Part shown: positions 1-6,917 of the stretch, piece by piece
Position numbering within the stretch: the stretch's first letter is position 1
Layout: every line of letters starts with the position of its first letter
Assembly: GCF_003234795.2 (NCBI RefSeq)
Contig: NZ_CP126268.1
Span: 558,001-622,000 of the forward strand
Source of the DNA: Curtobacterium sp. MCLR17_032
GTDB taxonomy: Bacteria; Actinomycetota; Actinomycetes; Actinomycetales; Microbacteriaceae
Reading direction: 5' to 3'
Length of the DNA stretch: 64,000 bases
The notes under the pieces: model-generated
Seen by the model: the letters and a program-made list of their open reading frames with translations, nothing else
Told to the model about the DNA's origin: nothing
Database searches by the model: none
Translations under genes and position numbers: made by a program

Positions 1-1
1 C

Positions 2-187
2 GACGAGTGGGTCGCCAACTACGGCGGCTACTTCGGTGGCTCCGTCGACAAGCGCGACAGCCGTTACGTCGCCTCGGACACCTTCGGCCTGGTCGTCGGC
101 GAGTTCGCCTCGCTCGAGGACGCGCAGACCGCGCTCGCCGGGCACCTGCACGTGATGCTGCCGTCGGTCATCCGCCCGACCGCGTAG
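2..187 (+). CDS. Small conserved protein, 3' end only (paralogue of the gene at 37751)
   Basis: The open frame enters from the left edge and ends at TAG 185-187, leaving about 61 C-terminal residues. The piece carries NYGGYFGG, VDKRD, SDTFG, SLEDAQ and ends LPSVIRPTA. Nearly the same order and spacing recur in the 107-residue protein at 37751-38074 (NYGGYFGG, VDKRD, SDTFG, SLEDAQ, LPSVIRPVD), so the two are clear paralogues. I do not recognise the family; the protein is short and soluble-looking with no membrane segment in the visible part. A perfect hairpin follows, so this is the end of its transcript. Confidence 0.85.
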   Translation, partial: DEWVANYGGYFGGSVDKRDSRYVASDTFGLVVGEFASLEDAQTALAGHLHVMLPSVIRPTA

Positions 188-202
188 CGCTCTCCGCTCC
201 GT

Positions 203-243
203 CGACGACGCCCCGCTGGCCACTGGCCGGCGGGGCGTCGTCG
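203..243. terminator. Bidirectional hairpin terminator between converging genes
   Basis: A perfect 14-bp inverted repeat (203-216 with 230-243, core GACGCCCCGC) encloses a loop that can itself pair (GGCC 218-221 with GGCC 225-228). It lies between the end of the plus-strand gene at 187 and the end of the minus-strand gene at 273, where a shared terminator is expected. Confidence 0.75.
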
Positions 244-272
244 TGCGTGCGGCGTGCACGCCAGCAGCGACG

Positions 273-1250
273 TCACTCCGGCAGGCGGTAGGACCCCACC
301 GTGATCGCGTGCGCACCCTGCCCGGCGAGCACCCGGACGACGGCGTCGGCGCGGGCCCGGTTCGGTACCGAGTCCTTCGCCGCCCACGACGCCAGGGCCG
401 ACTGCAGCTCGTGGTCGTTCGTCACGATGCTCGTCGTCACGGTGCCGCTGCGGTCCTCCGGCTGCACGAACGTCGCCGCCGAGGGCGCCGAGTAGAAGAC
501 GCACGTGTCGAACCACGTCCGCGAGACCCCGGTCTGCTCGTCGACGAACCGGGCGAGCCGTCGGGCCTGCTGCCGGACCTGGTGCGCCGGCGACGCCCCC
601 TTCGCCTGCACCCGCACCTGCCACCAGTTCTCGGCCTGCTCCTCGCCGTTGAGCACCGTGCGACTGCGGACCTGCACGGCGAACGGCGGCACCAGGGACG
701 ACTCGTCCACCAGGTTCCGGAACGCCGGGTGCACCTCGCTCGGCCGACGCCCGTCGAACACGATGCCGCCCCAGCGCTTGTTCTCGATGACCAGACCCCG
801 GCCGGACTCCGACACGAGCACGTGGTCGGCCTGTGCGACGAACTTCCGCCACGGACCCTGCTCGGTCTCGCCGAGGGGCACGAACACGACGTTCGTCATG
901 AGCACGCCGCTCACCCCGGCGGCACGGCAGGCCCGGAGGATCGCCTGCTCGGACGCCTCCTCCCACTGCATGCCACGGCGGGCGAGCGCGCGGCTCTCCT
1001 CAGCCTCGGAGAGGGCGTCGCGTCGAGCGGCGTCAGCGGCCGCCACCTGCGCGGCGCGGTCGGCCTCGAGGCGTGCGGTGGCATCGCGGTGCGCGGCCTC
1101 GCGCTCGGCGAGCTCCGCGGTCCGCGCCCGCTCGGCAGCGTCGAGTTCGGCACGGGCAGCGGTCTGGTGTCGCCGTAGGAGGACCACCAGGACGACCACC
1201 ACGACGGCGAGCCCCCCGGCGACCAACCACGGCACGAGGTCGTCGGTCAT
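273..1250 (-). CDS. Membrane-anchored NERD-domain protein
   Basis: 325 residues. An N-terminal membrane segment (about 6-25, WLVAGGLAVVVVVLVVLL) is followed by a long Ala/Glu/Arg-rich coiled coil (about 28-90). A NERD (nuclease-related) domain follows: QADHVLV then VIENKRWGG, which matches the D...ExK core of the restriction-endonuclease-like fold. The C-terminal part (about 200-325) is mixed alpha/beta. NERD proteins are presumed nucleic-acid processing enzymes, but the substrate is unknown. I chose the ATG before DDLVPWL because it gives an immediate membrane anchor; a longer upstream frame exists but is not protein-like. The start codon overlaps the divergent start of the small gene at 1249. 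Confidence 0.8.
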   Translation of the reverse strand: MTDDLVPWLVAGGLAVVVVVLVVLLRRHQTAARAELDAAERARTAELAEREAAHRDATARLEADRAAQVAAADAARRDALSEAEESRALARRGMQWEEASEQAILRACRAAGVSGVLMTNVVFVPLGETEQGPWRKFVAQADHVLVSESGRGLVIENKRWGGIVFDGRRPSEVHPAFRNLVDESSLVPPFAVQVRSRTVLNGEEQAENWWQVRVQAKGASPAHQVRQQARRLARFVDEQTGVSRTWFDTCVFYSAPSAATFVQPEDRSGTVTTSIVTNDHELQSALASWAAKDSVPNRARADAVVRVLAGQGAHAITVGSYRLPE

Positions 1251-1464
1251 GGCACCACCCCACCACGGGCACCGGCCTGGAGGCGCGTGGTGCGTCGGCG
1301 CGTCCCCGTCGCCTCCGCCATCAGTACGGTGGGCGCTCGGCGCAGTCCTGCTGGTCGGCGGGTTCAGCCTGAGCCTCGTGCGTGCGCGCCGGTTCAGCCG
1401 TCGCGAGGTCGACGCCGAGATCGAGCGCCACCGCGCGGAGCAGCGGACGTCCGACCCCGCCTGA
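1249..1464 (+). CDS. Small single-pass membrane protein, hypothetical
   Basis: 71 residues: a Pro/Gly-rich N-terminus, one hydrophobic segment (about 29-47, WALGAVLLVGGFSLSLV), then a charged tail with RRFSRREVDAEIERHRAEQR. Its ATG (1249-1251) overlaps the ATG of the divergent NERD gene on the other strand (1248-1250), so the two starts share the palindrome CATG. I see no later in-frame start that keeps the membrane segment. Family unknown. The hydrophobic-then-charged layout supports a real gene, but there is no clear ribosome binding site. Confidence 0.45.
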   Translation: MAPPHHGHRPGGAWCVGASPSPPPSVRWALGAVLLVGGFSLSLVRARRFSRREVDAEIERHRAEQRTSDPA

Positions 1465-1492
1465 CCCGCAGCCAGACGACGCGGCCGGGTCG

Positions 1493-2488
1493 TCAGCCCA
1501 CCGAGGCCGCTCCCGAGCCCGAGCCCGACCCGGCGAACCGGTCCGTCGTCTCGAGCAGCGCGTCGAGGATCCCCGGCTCGTCGAACGCGTGCCCGGCGTC
1601 GTCGATCAGCCGGAACTCCGCCGACGGCAGCGCCCGGTGCAGGTCCCACGCGGTGACGGCCGGCGTGCACATGTCGTAGCGCCCCTGCACGATGACGGTC
1701 GGGATGTCCCGCAGCCGGTCGGCATCGCGGATCAGCTGGCTGTCCTCGAACCAGCCGTCGTGCGTGAAGTAGTGGTTCTCGATCCGGGCGAACGCCAGCG
1801 CGTACGTCGGATCCGCGTACCGGGCGACCAGGTCAGGCCGGGGCAGCAGTGTGATCGAGGCCGCCTCCCAGCTGGCCCAGGCGACCGCGGCCGGTCCGTG
1901 CACGGCGGGGTCCGGGTCGGCGAGCAGCCGTTCGAACACGCGGACCAGGCCGCCGGGCTGCCGTTCCTCCGGGGCCAGGGGAGCGAGGTACCCCTCCCAC
2001 AGGTCGGGCAGCACGTTCGCGGCACCGCCCTCGTAGAACCAGTCGATCTCGCTCGGCCGCAGCGTGAAGATCCCGCGGAGCACGAGTTCGGTGACCCGCT
2101 CCGGGTGCGTCTCGGCGTACGCCAGGGCCAGGGCGGACCCCCACGAGCCGCCGAACACCTGCCACGCGTCGATCCCCAGGTGCTCGCGCAGCTGTTCGAT
2201 GTCGCCGACCAGGTTCCAGGTCGTGTTCGACGACAGGTCCGTGGTCGGGTCGCCGGCGTACGGCAGGCTCCGGCCGCAGTTGCGCTGGTCGAACAGGACG
2301 ATCCGGTAGCGCGCCGGGTCGAACAGGCGTCGGTGGTCGGGGGAGCAGCCGGCGCCGGGGCCGCCGTGCAGGAACACGACGGGCTTGCCGTCGGGAGCGC
2401 CGCACTCCTCCCAGTACACCTGCTGGCCGTCGCCGACGTCGAGCATGCCGGTCCGGTTCGGTTCGATCGGTGGGTGGAGCTGGCGCAC
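1493..2488 (-). CDS. pip: Proline iminopeptidase (alpha/beta hydrolase)
   Basis: 331 residues, the usual family length. It removes N-terminal proline from peptides in the cytoplasm. The sequence shows the oxyanion-hole motif HGGPGAG, the nucleophile elbow GGSWGS (serine about residue 115), an acid residue in VQGRYD and the catalytic histidine in DDAGHAF. The N-terminus RQLHPPIEPNRTG is the conserved start of this family, which places translation at the GTG at 2486-2488. AGAGG lies about 8 bases upstream. The C-terminus ends in a Gly/Ser tail (SGSGSGAASVG). It stands alone; the neighbour on the 5' side is divergent. Confidence 0.92.
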   Translation of the reverse strand: MRQLHPPIEPNRTGMLDVGDGQQVYWEECGAPDGKPVVFLHGGPGAGCSPDHRRLFDPARYRIVLFDQRNCGRSLPYAGDPTTDLSSNTTWNLVGDIEQLREHLGIDAWQVFGGSWGSALALAYAETHPERVTELVLRGIFTLRPSEIDWFYEGGAANVLPDLWEGYLAPLAPEERQPGGLVRVFERLLADPDPAVHGPAAVAWASWEAASITLLPRPDLVARYADPTYALAFARIENHYFTHDGWFEDSQLIRDADRLRDIPTVIVQGRYDMCTPAVTAWDLHRALPSAEFRLIDDAGHAFDEPGILDALLETTDRFAGSGSGSGAASVG

Positions 2489-2561
2489 GGGCGTCCTCTC
2501 GGCGGTGGCGGGAGCGGGTGGTCGCTGCCACCGTACCGCCGCCCATGACGTGACCGGTCGG

Positions 2562-2605
2562 CGGACGGGAGGCCCGTCACCAGCCCGCCCCGCGCCTCCC
2601 GTCCG
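2562..2605. repeat. Dispersed GGACGGGAGGC palindrome, copy between divergent genes
   Basis: CGGACGGGAGGC (2562-2573) is repeated inverted as GCCTCCCGTCCG (2594-2605), a perfect 12-bp stem with a 20-base spacer. It sits between two divergently transcribed genes, so it cannot be an ordinary 3' terminator. The same core recurs in several intergenic gaps of this window. Confidence 0.7.
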
Positions 2606-2666
2606 ACTGCCTGCTCGCCCGCCGGACCACCGGACCGCCGAGGCGGGCCCGTGCCACGATGGGCGC

Positions 2667-3158
2667 ATGCCCGTCGTCGAGTCCCGCTGCGTGATCCCCG
2701 TCGAGGTGGCGGTCGCCTTCGCCGTCTCGCAGACCCAGGGTGCGATCCGGAAGCGGTGGGACCCGTTCATCCGCCGCCAGCACCTGGTCGGCGGCGCGAC
2801 CGTCCCCGGCAAGGGTGTCCGGACCTGGACCGTGCAGCGGTTCGGGTTCGCGATGGAGAGCGAGTACGTCTCGTACAACCCGCCGTCGAACGTGGGTATG
2901 AAGATGACGAAGGGCTCGTGGTTCTTCGAGCGGATGGGCGGCGGCTGGCGGTTCAGCGAGGCCGAGGGGCAGCCGGGGCACACCCTGGCGGTCTGGCGCT
3001 ACAACTTCACGTGTCGGCCGAAGTGGCTGGCGCCGCTCGCCGAACGGATCGGCGTGCTCGTGCTGCAGCGCGACATCGACCGACGCATCGCGGGCTTCGC
3101 GCGCGGCTGCTCCGACCCGGTGGTGCTGGCGCACGTGGCGGGGAGCACCGCGGCCTGA
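2667..3158 (+). CDS. SRPBCC-like (START/Bet v1-fold) protein
   Basis: 163 residues, no signal peptide. The layout of an N-terminal strand with VIPVEVAVAFAVSQ, long beta strands in the middle and a C-terminal amphipathic helix (LQRDIDRRIAGFARGCSD) resembles the polyketide cyclase/SRPBCC ligand-binding fold. The central part has KRWDPFIRRQHLVGG and MKMTKGSWFFERMGGGWRF. Ligand and reaction cannot be told. The ATG is preceded by GGGC only, a weak ribosome binding site. It converges on the gene ending at 3225. Confidence 0.6.
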   Translation: MPVVESRCVIPVEVAVAFAVSQTQGAIRKRWDPFIRRQHLVGGATVPGKGVRTWTVQRFGFAMESEYVSYNPPSNVGMKMTKGSWFFERMGGGWRFSEAEGQPGHTLAVWRYNFTCRPKWLAPLAERIGVLVLQRDIDRRIAGFARGCSDPVVLAHVAGSTAA

Positions 3159-3224
3159 GTCGCCCGCCCGGCGATGTCGAGCGTCGCGGTGCCCGGGCGG
3201 CGCCGGCTGCCTGCCGCCTGACGG

Positions 3225-3614
3225 TCAGAACCAGCGCAGGACGAACTGTTCGAGCACGTTGCGGGCGACCGCCACCGGGCCGCGGGCCGGTTCACCGCTG
3301 TCCTTGCCGATCGCCCGGAGCAGCGCGGTCTGCGCCTGCTCGTAGTCGCGCCGCTGTTCGCCCGAGTAGTCCTCCGGCGGGGTGGTCCGGCTCGTGGCGA
3401 CCGACTCGAGCTGCCGCATGCCGTACCGGAAGCCGACCGGGCGCGGGGCGGAGTCGATGAGCTGCGCGAGCCGCATGTGCGGGTAGCGAGCGGGGGCGCC
3501 GGACGCGGCCGCGATGCAGTCCGTCAGTCCGCGCAGGCCGGCTTCGGCACCGCCGGTCCGCAGGTGCACGAGTCGCGCACGGCTGCACAGGTCGTAGAGC
3601 ACTGCCTCGTCCAT
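3225..3614 (-). CDS. Hypothetical protein, 129 aa
   Basis: A soluble protein with N-terminus MDEAVLYDLCSRARLVHLRTGG and a predicted helical rest (RRDYEQAQTALLRAIGKD). No motif I recognise. The ATG at 3612-3614 is the first start after which the sequence looks protein-like; AGGAG about 7 bases upstream supports it. The intergenic gap to the divergent CPBP protease is about 130 bp. Confidence 0.6.
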   Translation of the reverse strand: MDEAVLYDLCSRARLVHLRTGGAEAGLRGLTDCIAAASGAPARYPHMRLAQLIDSAPRPVGFRYGMRQLESVATSRTTPPEDYSGEQRRDYEQAQTALLRAIGKDSGEPARGPVAVARNVLEQFVLRWF

Positions 3615-3746
3615 CCGGCTCCTCCCGGTCCTCGGACAGCGTGGCACAGACACCGTCGCAGCGGGGTTCCTCCTTTCGATGCAGGTCCGGCAGGTGCGTC
3701 CCTCCGCGGGTCGTTCCGGGCCGGCGGAGTTCCTAGCGTCGACGTC

Positions 3747-4727
3747 ATGACGAACACCATCGAAGCCCGGTCGACGACCGGCACCGCGCAGCAGGAACGC
3801 CGCGGCGTCCCGGGGGTCATCACCCGGCATCCGCTGCTGACCTTCTTCACCCTCGCCCTCGGCCTGAGCTGGCTGGCGTGGGTGCCGTACATCCTGTCGC
3901 CGCACGGCATGGGTGTGTGGGACATCCACTTCCCCGAGGTCCTGGGCAGCGCCCAGTTCACCGGGGTCCTGCCCGGCGCCCTGCTCGGCCCGCTGGGCAG
4001 CGCGTTCATCGTGACCGCGGTCGCCGACGGTCGCGCGGGCCTCCGCCGCTGGGTGGGACGCCTGTTCCGCTGGCGGGTCGCCTGGTACTGGTACGCGCTG
4101 GCGCTCGTCGTCGTCCCGGCGCTGATCGTCCTGTCCGCGGTGCCGTTCGCCGGCGGTGACGTGCACGCCCCCTCCGCCCTGGCGCTGTCGGCCCTGGTGC
4201 CCGGACTCGTCATCCAGCTGTTCTCGACCGGCCTCAGCGAGGAGCCCGGCTGGCGCGACTTCGCCCTGCCCCGACTGCAGCACCGCTTCGGTGGTCTCGG
4301 TGCCGCAGCGGTCCTCGGTCCGATCTGGGCGCTCTGGCACATGCCGCTGTACCTCAGCGACTGGGGCGGGTGGCCGAACGCGCACTGGAGCGAACCCGTC
4401 GTCTTCGCCCTCTTCACGATCACGTTCAACGTCGTGATGATCCAGGTGTTCAACAAGACCGGCGAGAGCCTGCCGCTCGCCCTGCTCCTGCACGTCGGCG
4501 TGAACAACACGATCTCGTCGCTGTTCCCCGAGATGTACCCGAGCATGACCGCCGGCACGCTGATGATCGGACTGACGATCATGTCGACCGTCGCCGCCGT
4601 GGTGCTGCTCGTCGTCACCCGCGGTCGTCTCGGCTACGACCCGGCACGTCGGGCGCTGCCGATCGACGCCCCGATCCCGTCGCGTGCCACCACGAGCCTC
4701 GTAGGATCGCACGATGGCAACCGCTGA
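3747..4727 (+). CDS. CPBP-family intramembrane glutamic protease
   Basis: 326 residues with about eight hydrophobic segments. The three family motifs are present: EEPGWR (EExxxR), then WALWHMPLYL with the active-site histidine, then HVGVNNT (HxxxN). Members cleave within membranes and act in prenyl-protein processing, bacteriocin self-immunity or regulated proteolysis; the substrate here is unknown. The 3' end overlaps the following histidine kinase gene by 14 bp, so the protease, kinase and response regulator form one transcript. That suggests the protease works with, or is controlled by, the same envelope-sensing circuit. The last 30 residues are cytosolic and Pro/Arg-rich. Confidence 0.85.
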   Translation: MTNTIEARSTTGTAQQERRGVPGVITRHPLLTFFTLALGLSWLAWVPYILSPHGMGVWDIHFPEVLGSAQFTGVLPGALLGPLGSAFIVTAVADGRAGLRRWVGRLFRWRVAWYWYALALVVVPALIVLSAVPFAGGDVHAPSALALSALVPGLVIQLFSTGLSEEPGWRDFALPRLQHRFGGLGAAAVLGPIWALWHMPLYLSDWGGWPNAHWSEPVVFALFTITFNVVMIQVFNKTGESLPLALLLHVGVNNTISSLFPEMYPSMTAGTLMIGLTIMSTVAAVVLLVVTRGRLGYDPARRALPIDAPIPSRATTSLVGSHDGNR

Positions 4728-6114
4728 GCCGCGCCCCAGTGCGCCCGGATCGGCGCCCGGGTCGGCGCCCGCGTCCGCGCCGGGTGTGACCGCTCGCCAG
4801 CGACGCACGGACGTGCTCATCGCGCTCGGTACCGCAGTGGTCGGGCTCGGACTGCTCCTCGGCCTGCCGCCCCTCGACGCCGCCGATCCCGACGTCATCG
4901 TCAAGGTCGGTGCCTACCCCGCCGTGGCCAGCGGCCCGTGGCTCGTCCTGGCCCTCGCACTGCTCGTCCAGTCGGCGGTCCTGCTCGTCGCCCGACGCGC
5001 ACCCCGCGCGGTGCTCATCGCGGTCAGCGCCGTCCCCGTCGTCGCCGTCGCCGCACCGACGACCCTGCACGGGCTCCTGCTGCTGCCGGTCGTCGTCGCC
5101 GTGGTCCTCGCCGTCCTGCGGGCTCCGCTCGCACGGATCTGGCCGACGCTCGTCGCCACTGCGGTCCTCGTCGTCCTCGCCGAGGGAACGGTCTGGTACA
5201 TCGCCTCCGGCGCCGGACGTGACGGAGTGGGTCTCGGCCTGACCCGCTCGGCCGGACAGGGCTTCCTGCAGGCCTTCGGCACGGTCGGACTGCCGGTGCT
5301 CATCACCCTCGTGGTCCGGGCCCGCCGCGAGGTCCGCGCCGCCCGCACCGCCGAGGCCACCGCCGTCGACCGCGAGGCCGACGCCCACATCGACGCCGCC
5401 GTCTCCCGCGAACGCGCCGCCATGGCACGGGAGCTGCACGACATCGCCGCCCACCACCTGTCCGGCATCGCCCTGATGTCCGCCGTCATCGACCGCCAGA
5501 TCGACACCGACCCCGAGCGTGCCCACGAGGGGGTCCGCCAGGTCCGGGAGCAGAGCACCGCCGTGCTCGAGGACCTGCGCCGCCTGGTCGGCCTGCTCCG
5601 CGACGACAGTCCCGCCGAGCGCGCGGTGGAGACCGTCACCGGCATCGTCGACCTGGCCGAACGGGCCCGGTTCCGCAGTGACGTCCGGCTCGACGTCCGG
5701 CCCGCAGCCGGCGTCGGAGACGCAGCGGTCGCACCCCGCCCGCTCGGCGACGGCGTCGGCCCGCTCGCCCAGCTCGCCGCCTACCGCACCGTCCAGGAGG
5801 CCCTCGCCAACGCCGCCCTGCACGCCCCGGGAGCGCCGTGCACCGTCACCATCGACGACCGCGCCGACGACCACCTCGCGATCCGCGTCGAGAACGGGCC
5901 GGCCACCGTCCCCGCACTCGGCAGCACGCCGGCCGGGGGGAACGGGCTGCGTGGCATGCGTGAGCGGGCAGAACTGGTGGGGGCGAGCCTCCAGGTCGGT
6001 CCGACGGATGCCGGCGGCTGGACGGTCAGCCTGCGTCTCGGCCGGGAGGCCCTGCCCACCCCCGCCCCGCCGGTCGCGACCACGCAGCCCGACCCCACGG
6101 AAGGCCCACGGTGA
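4714..6114 (+). CDS. NarL/DesK-type sensor histidine kinase
   Basis: 466 residues. A disordered N-terminus rich in Ala/Pro/Ser is followed by about five or six membrane helices (about 35-190). The dimerisation/phosphoacceptor helix contains MARELHDIAAHHLSG with His about residue 242 (HisKA_3). The ATPase domain carries EALANAALHAP (N box) and GGNGLRGMRERAELVG (G2 box). Its G1 region reads VENGPA rather than DxGxG, a variant I have seen among actinobacterial kinases of this class. It should phosphorylate the response regulator whose GTG start overlaps its stop by 4 bp. No extracellular sensor domain is obvious, so the signal is probably sensed in the membrane. Confidence 0.9.
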   Translation: MATAEPRPSAPGSAPGSAPASAPGVTARQRRTDVLIALGTAVVGLGLLLGLPPLDAADPDVIVKVGAYPAVASGPWLVLALALLVQSAVLLVARRAPRAVLIAVSAVPVVAVAAPTTLHGLLLLPVVVAVVLAVLRAPLARIWPTLVATAVLVVLAEGTVWYIASGAGRDGVGLGLTRSAGQGFLQAFGTVGLPVLITLVVRARREVRAARTAEATAVDREADAHIDAAVSRERAAMARELHDIAAHHLSGIALMSAVIDRQIDTDPERAHEGVRQVREQSTAVLEDLRRLVGLLRDDSPAERAVETVTGIVDLAERARFRSDVRLDVRPAAGVGDAAVAPRPLGDGVGPLAQLAAYRTVQEALANAALHAPGAPCTVTIDDRADDHLAIRVENGPATVPALGSTPAGGNGLRGMRERAELVGASLQVGPTDAGGWTVSLRLGREALPTPAPPVATTQPDPTEGPR

Positions 6115-6812
6115 CCGACACGACGTCCGACGGCCCGACCATCCGCGTCCTGGTCGCGGACGACCAGCCGCTCGTCCGGGCCGGCGTCTCCGCGCTCCTC
6201 GACGCGGAACCGGACATCGAGGTCGTGGCCGTCGCCGCCGACGGCGGCCAGGCCCTCGAGCTCGCCCGGAGCACCCGACCGGACGTGGCGGTCCTCGACA
6301 TCCGGATGCCCGTCCGGAACGGCATCGAGGTGGCGCGCGAACTCTGCCGCCCCGACGCCGACCCGGCCGTCCCCGCGCTCATGCTCACCACGTTCGACAT
6401 GGACGACCTGGTGTTCGGTGCCCTCGAGGCCGGCGCGTCCGGGTTCCTCCTCAAGGACGCCGAACCCGACGTCATCATCGGGGCGGTGCGTCAGGTCGCC
6501 GCCGGCAACGGCACCCTCGACCAGGCGCTCACCCGACGGGTCCTGCGTGAGTTCGCCTCACGCCGGAGCCTGCAACCCGTCACCGGGGACCGGGTCGACG
6601 GCGTCCTCACCGCCCGCGAACGCGACGTGCTGCTCCTGCTCGCGCAGGGGATGTCGAACGAGGAGATCGCTGCATCGCTCGTCGTCGAGGTCTCCACGGT
6701 GAAGTCACACCTGGCACGCATGCTGCCGAAACTCGGCGTCCGGTCCCGCCTGCAGGCCGTCGTCTGGGCCTACCAGAACCGGATCGTGACGGTTCCGGAC
6801 GGCGGCGCGTAG
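6111..6812 (+). CDS. LuxR/NarL-family response regulator
   Basis: 233 residues. The receiver domain (about 10-135) has VLVADDQPLVRAG, the phosphoacceptor Asp about residue 63 in VLDIRMPV, and TTFD followed by FLLKDA (conserved Lys). The C-terminal helix-turn-helix (about 165-230) has LTARERDVLLLLAQGMSNEEIA and VSTVKSHLARMLPKLGV. It is the DNA-binding partner of the kinase just upstream (GTGA overlap). Targets are unknown; autoregulation of the protease-kinase-regulator transcript is plausible. Confidence 0.92.
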   Translation: MTDTTSDGPTIRVLVADDQPLVRAGVSALLDAEPDIEVVAVAADGGQALELARSTRPDVAVLDIRMPVRNGIEVARELCRPDADPAVPALMLTTFDMDDLVFGALEAGASGFLLKDAEPDVIIGAVRQVAAGNGTLDQALTRRVLREFASRRSLQPVTGDRVDGVLTARERDVLLLLAQGMSNEEIAASLVVEVSTVKSHLARMLPKLGVRSRLQAVVWAYQNRIVTVPDGGA

Positions 6813-6852
6813 AGCCGATCGGCGCAGGCGAGCGTGCGCCGCGCGCTCGGCT
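6813..6852 (+). terminator. Two-tier hairpin after the two-component operon
   Basis: AGCCGA (6813-6818) pairs with TCGGCT (6847-6852), and GGCGCA (6821-6826) pairs with TGCGCC (6835-6840), with small bulges. It begins right after the stop codon of the response regulator. No T-run follows, which is common in high-GC actinobacteria. Confidence 0.5.
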
Positions 6853-6917
6853 GTCACTCCGCGGGTGCATGATGAGCGCGGCCGTCGTCCGCACGGCCCG
6901 GACTGGAGAGCACCACC

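Noticed and set aside
273..1670. Longer 465-residue start for the NERD protein
   Set aside because: The extra N-terminal part is Arg/Ala-rich, non-protein-like and overlaps the divergent small gene; the inner ATG begins at a membrane anchor.
1382..2548. A 388-residue plus-strand frame opposite the iminopeptidase gene
   Set aside because: It is antisense to a gene with an intact catalytic triad and has no recognisable protein features.
6813..6917. Possible c-di-AMP riboswitch before kup
   Set aside because: The gap is only 105 bp and holds a terminator-like hairpin; the conserved core of that riboswitch class is not visible.
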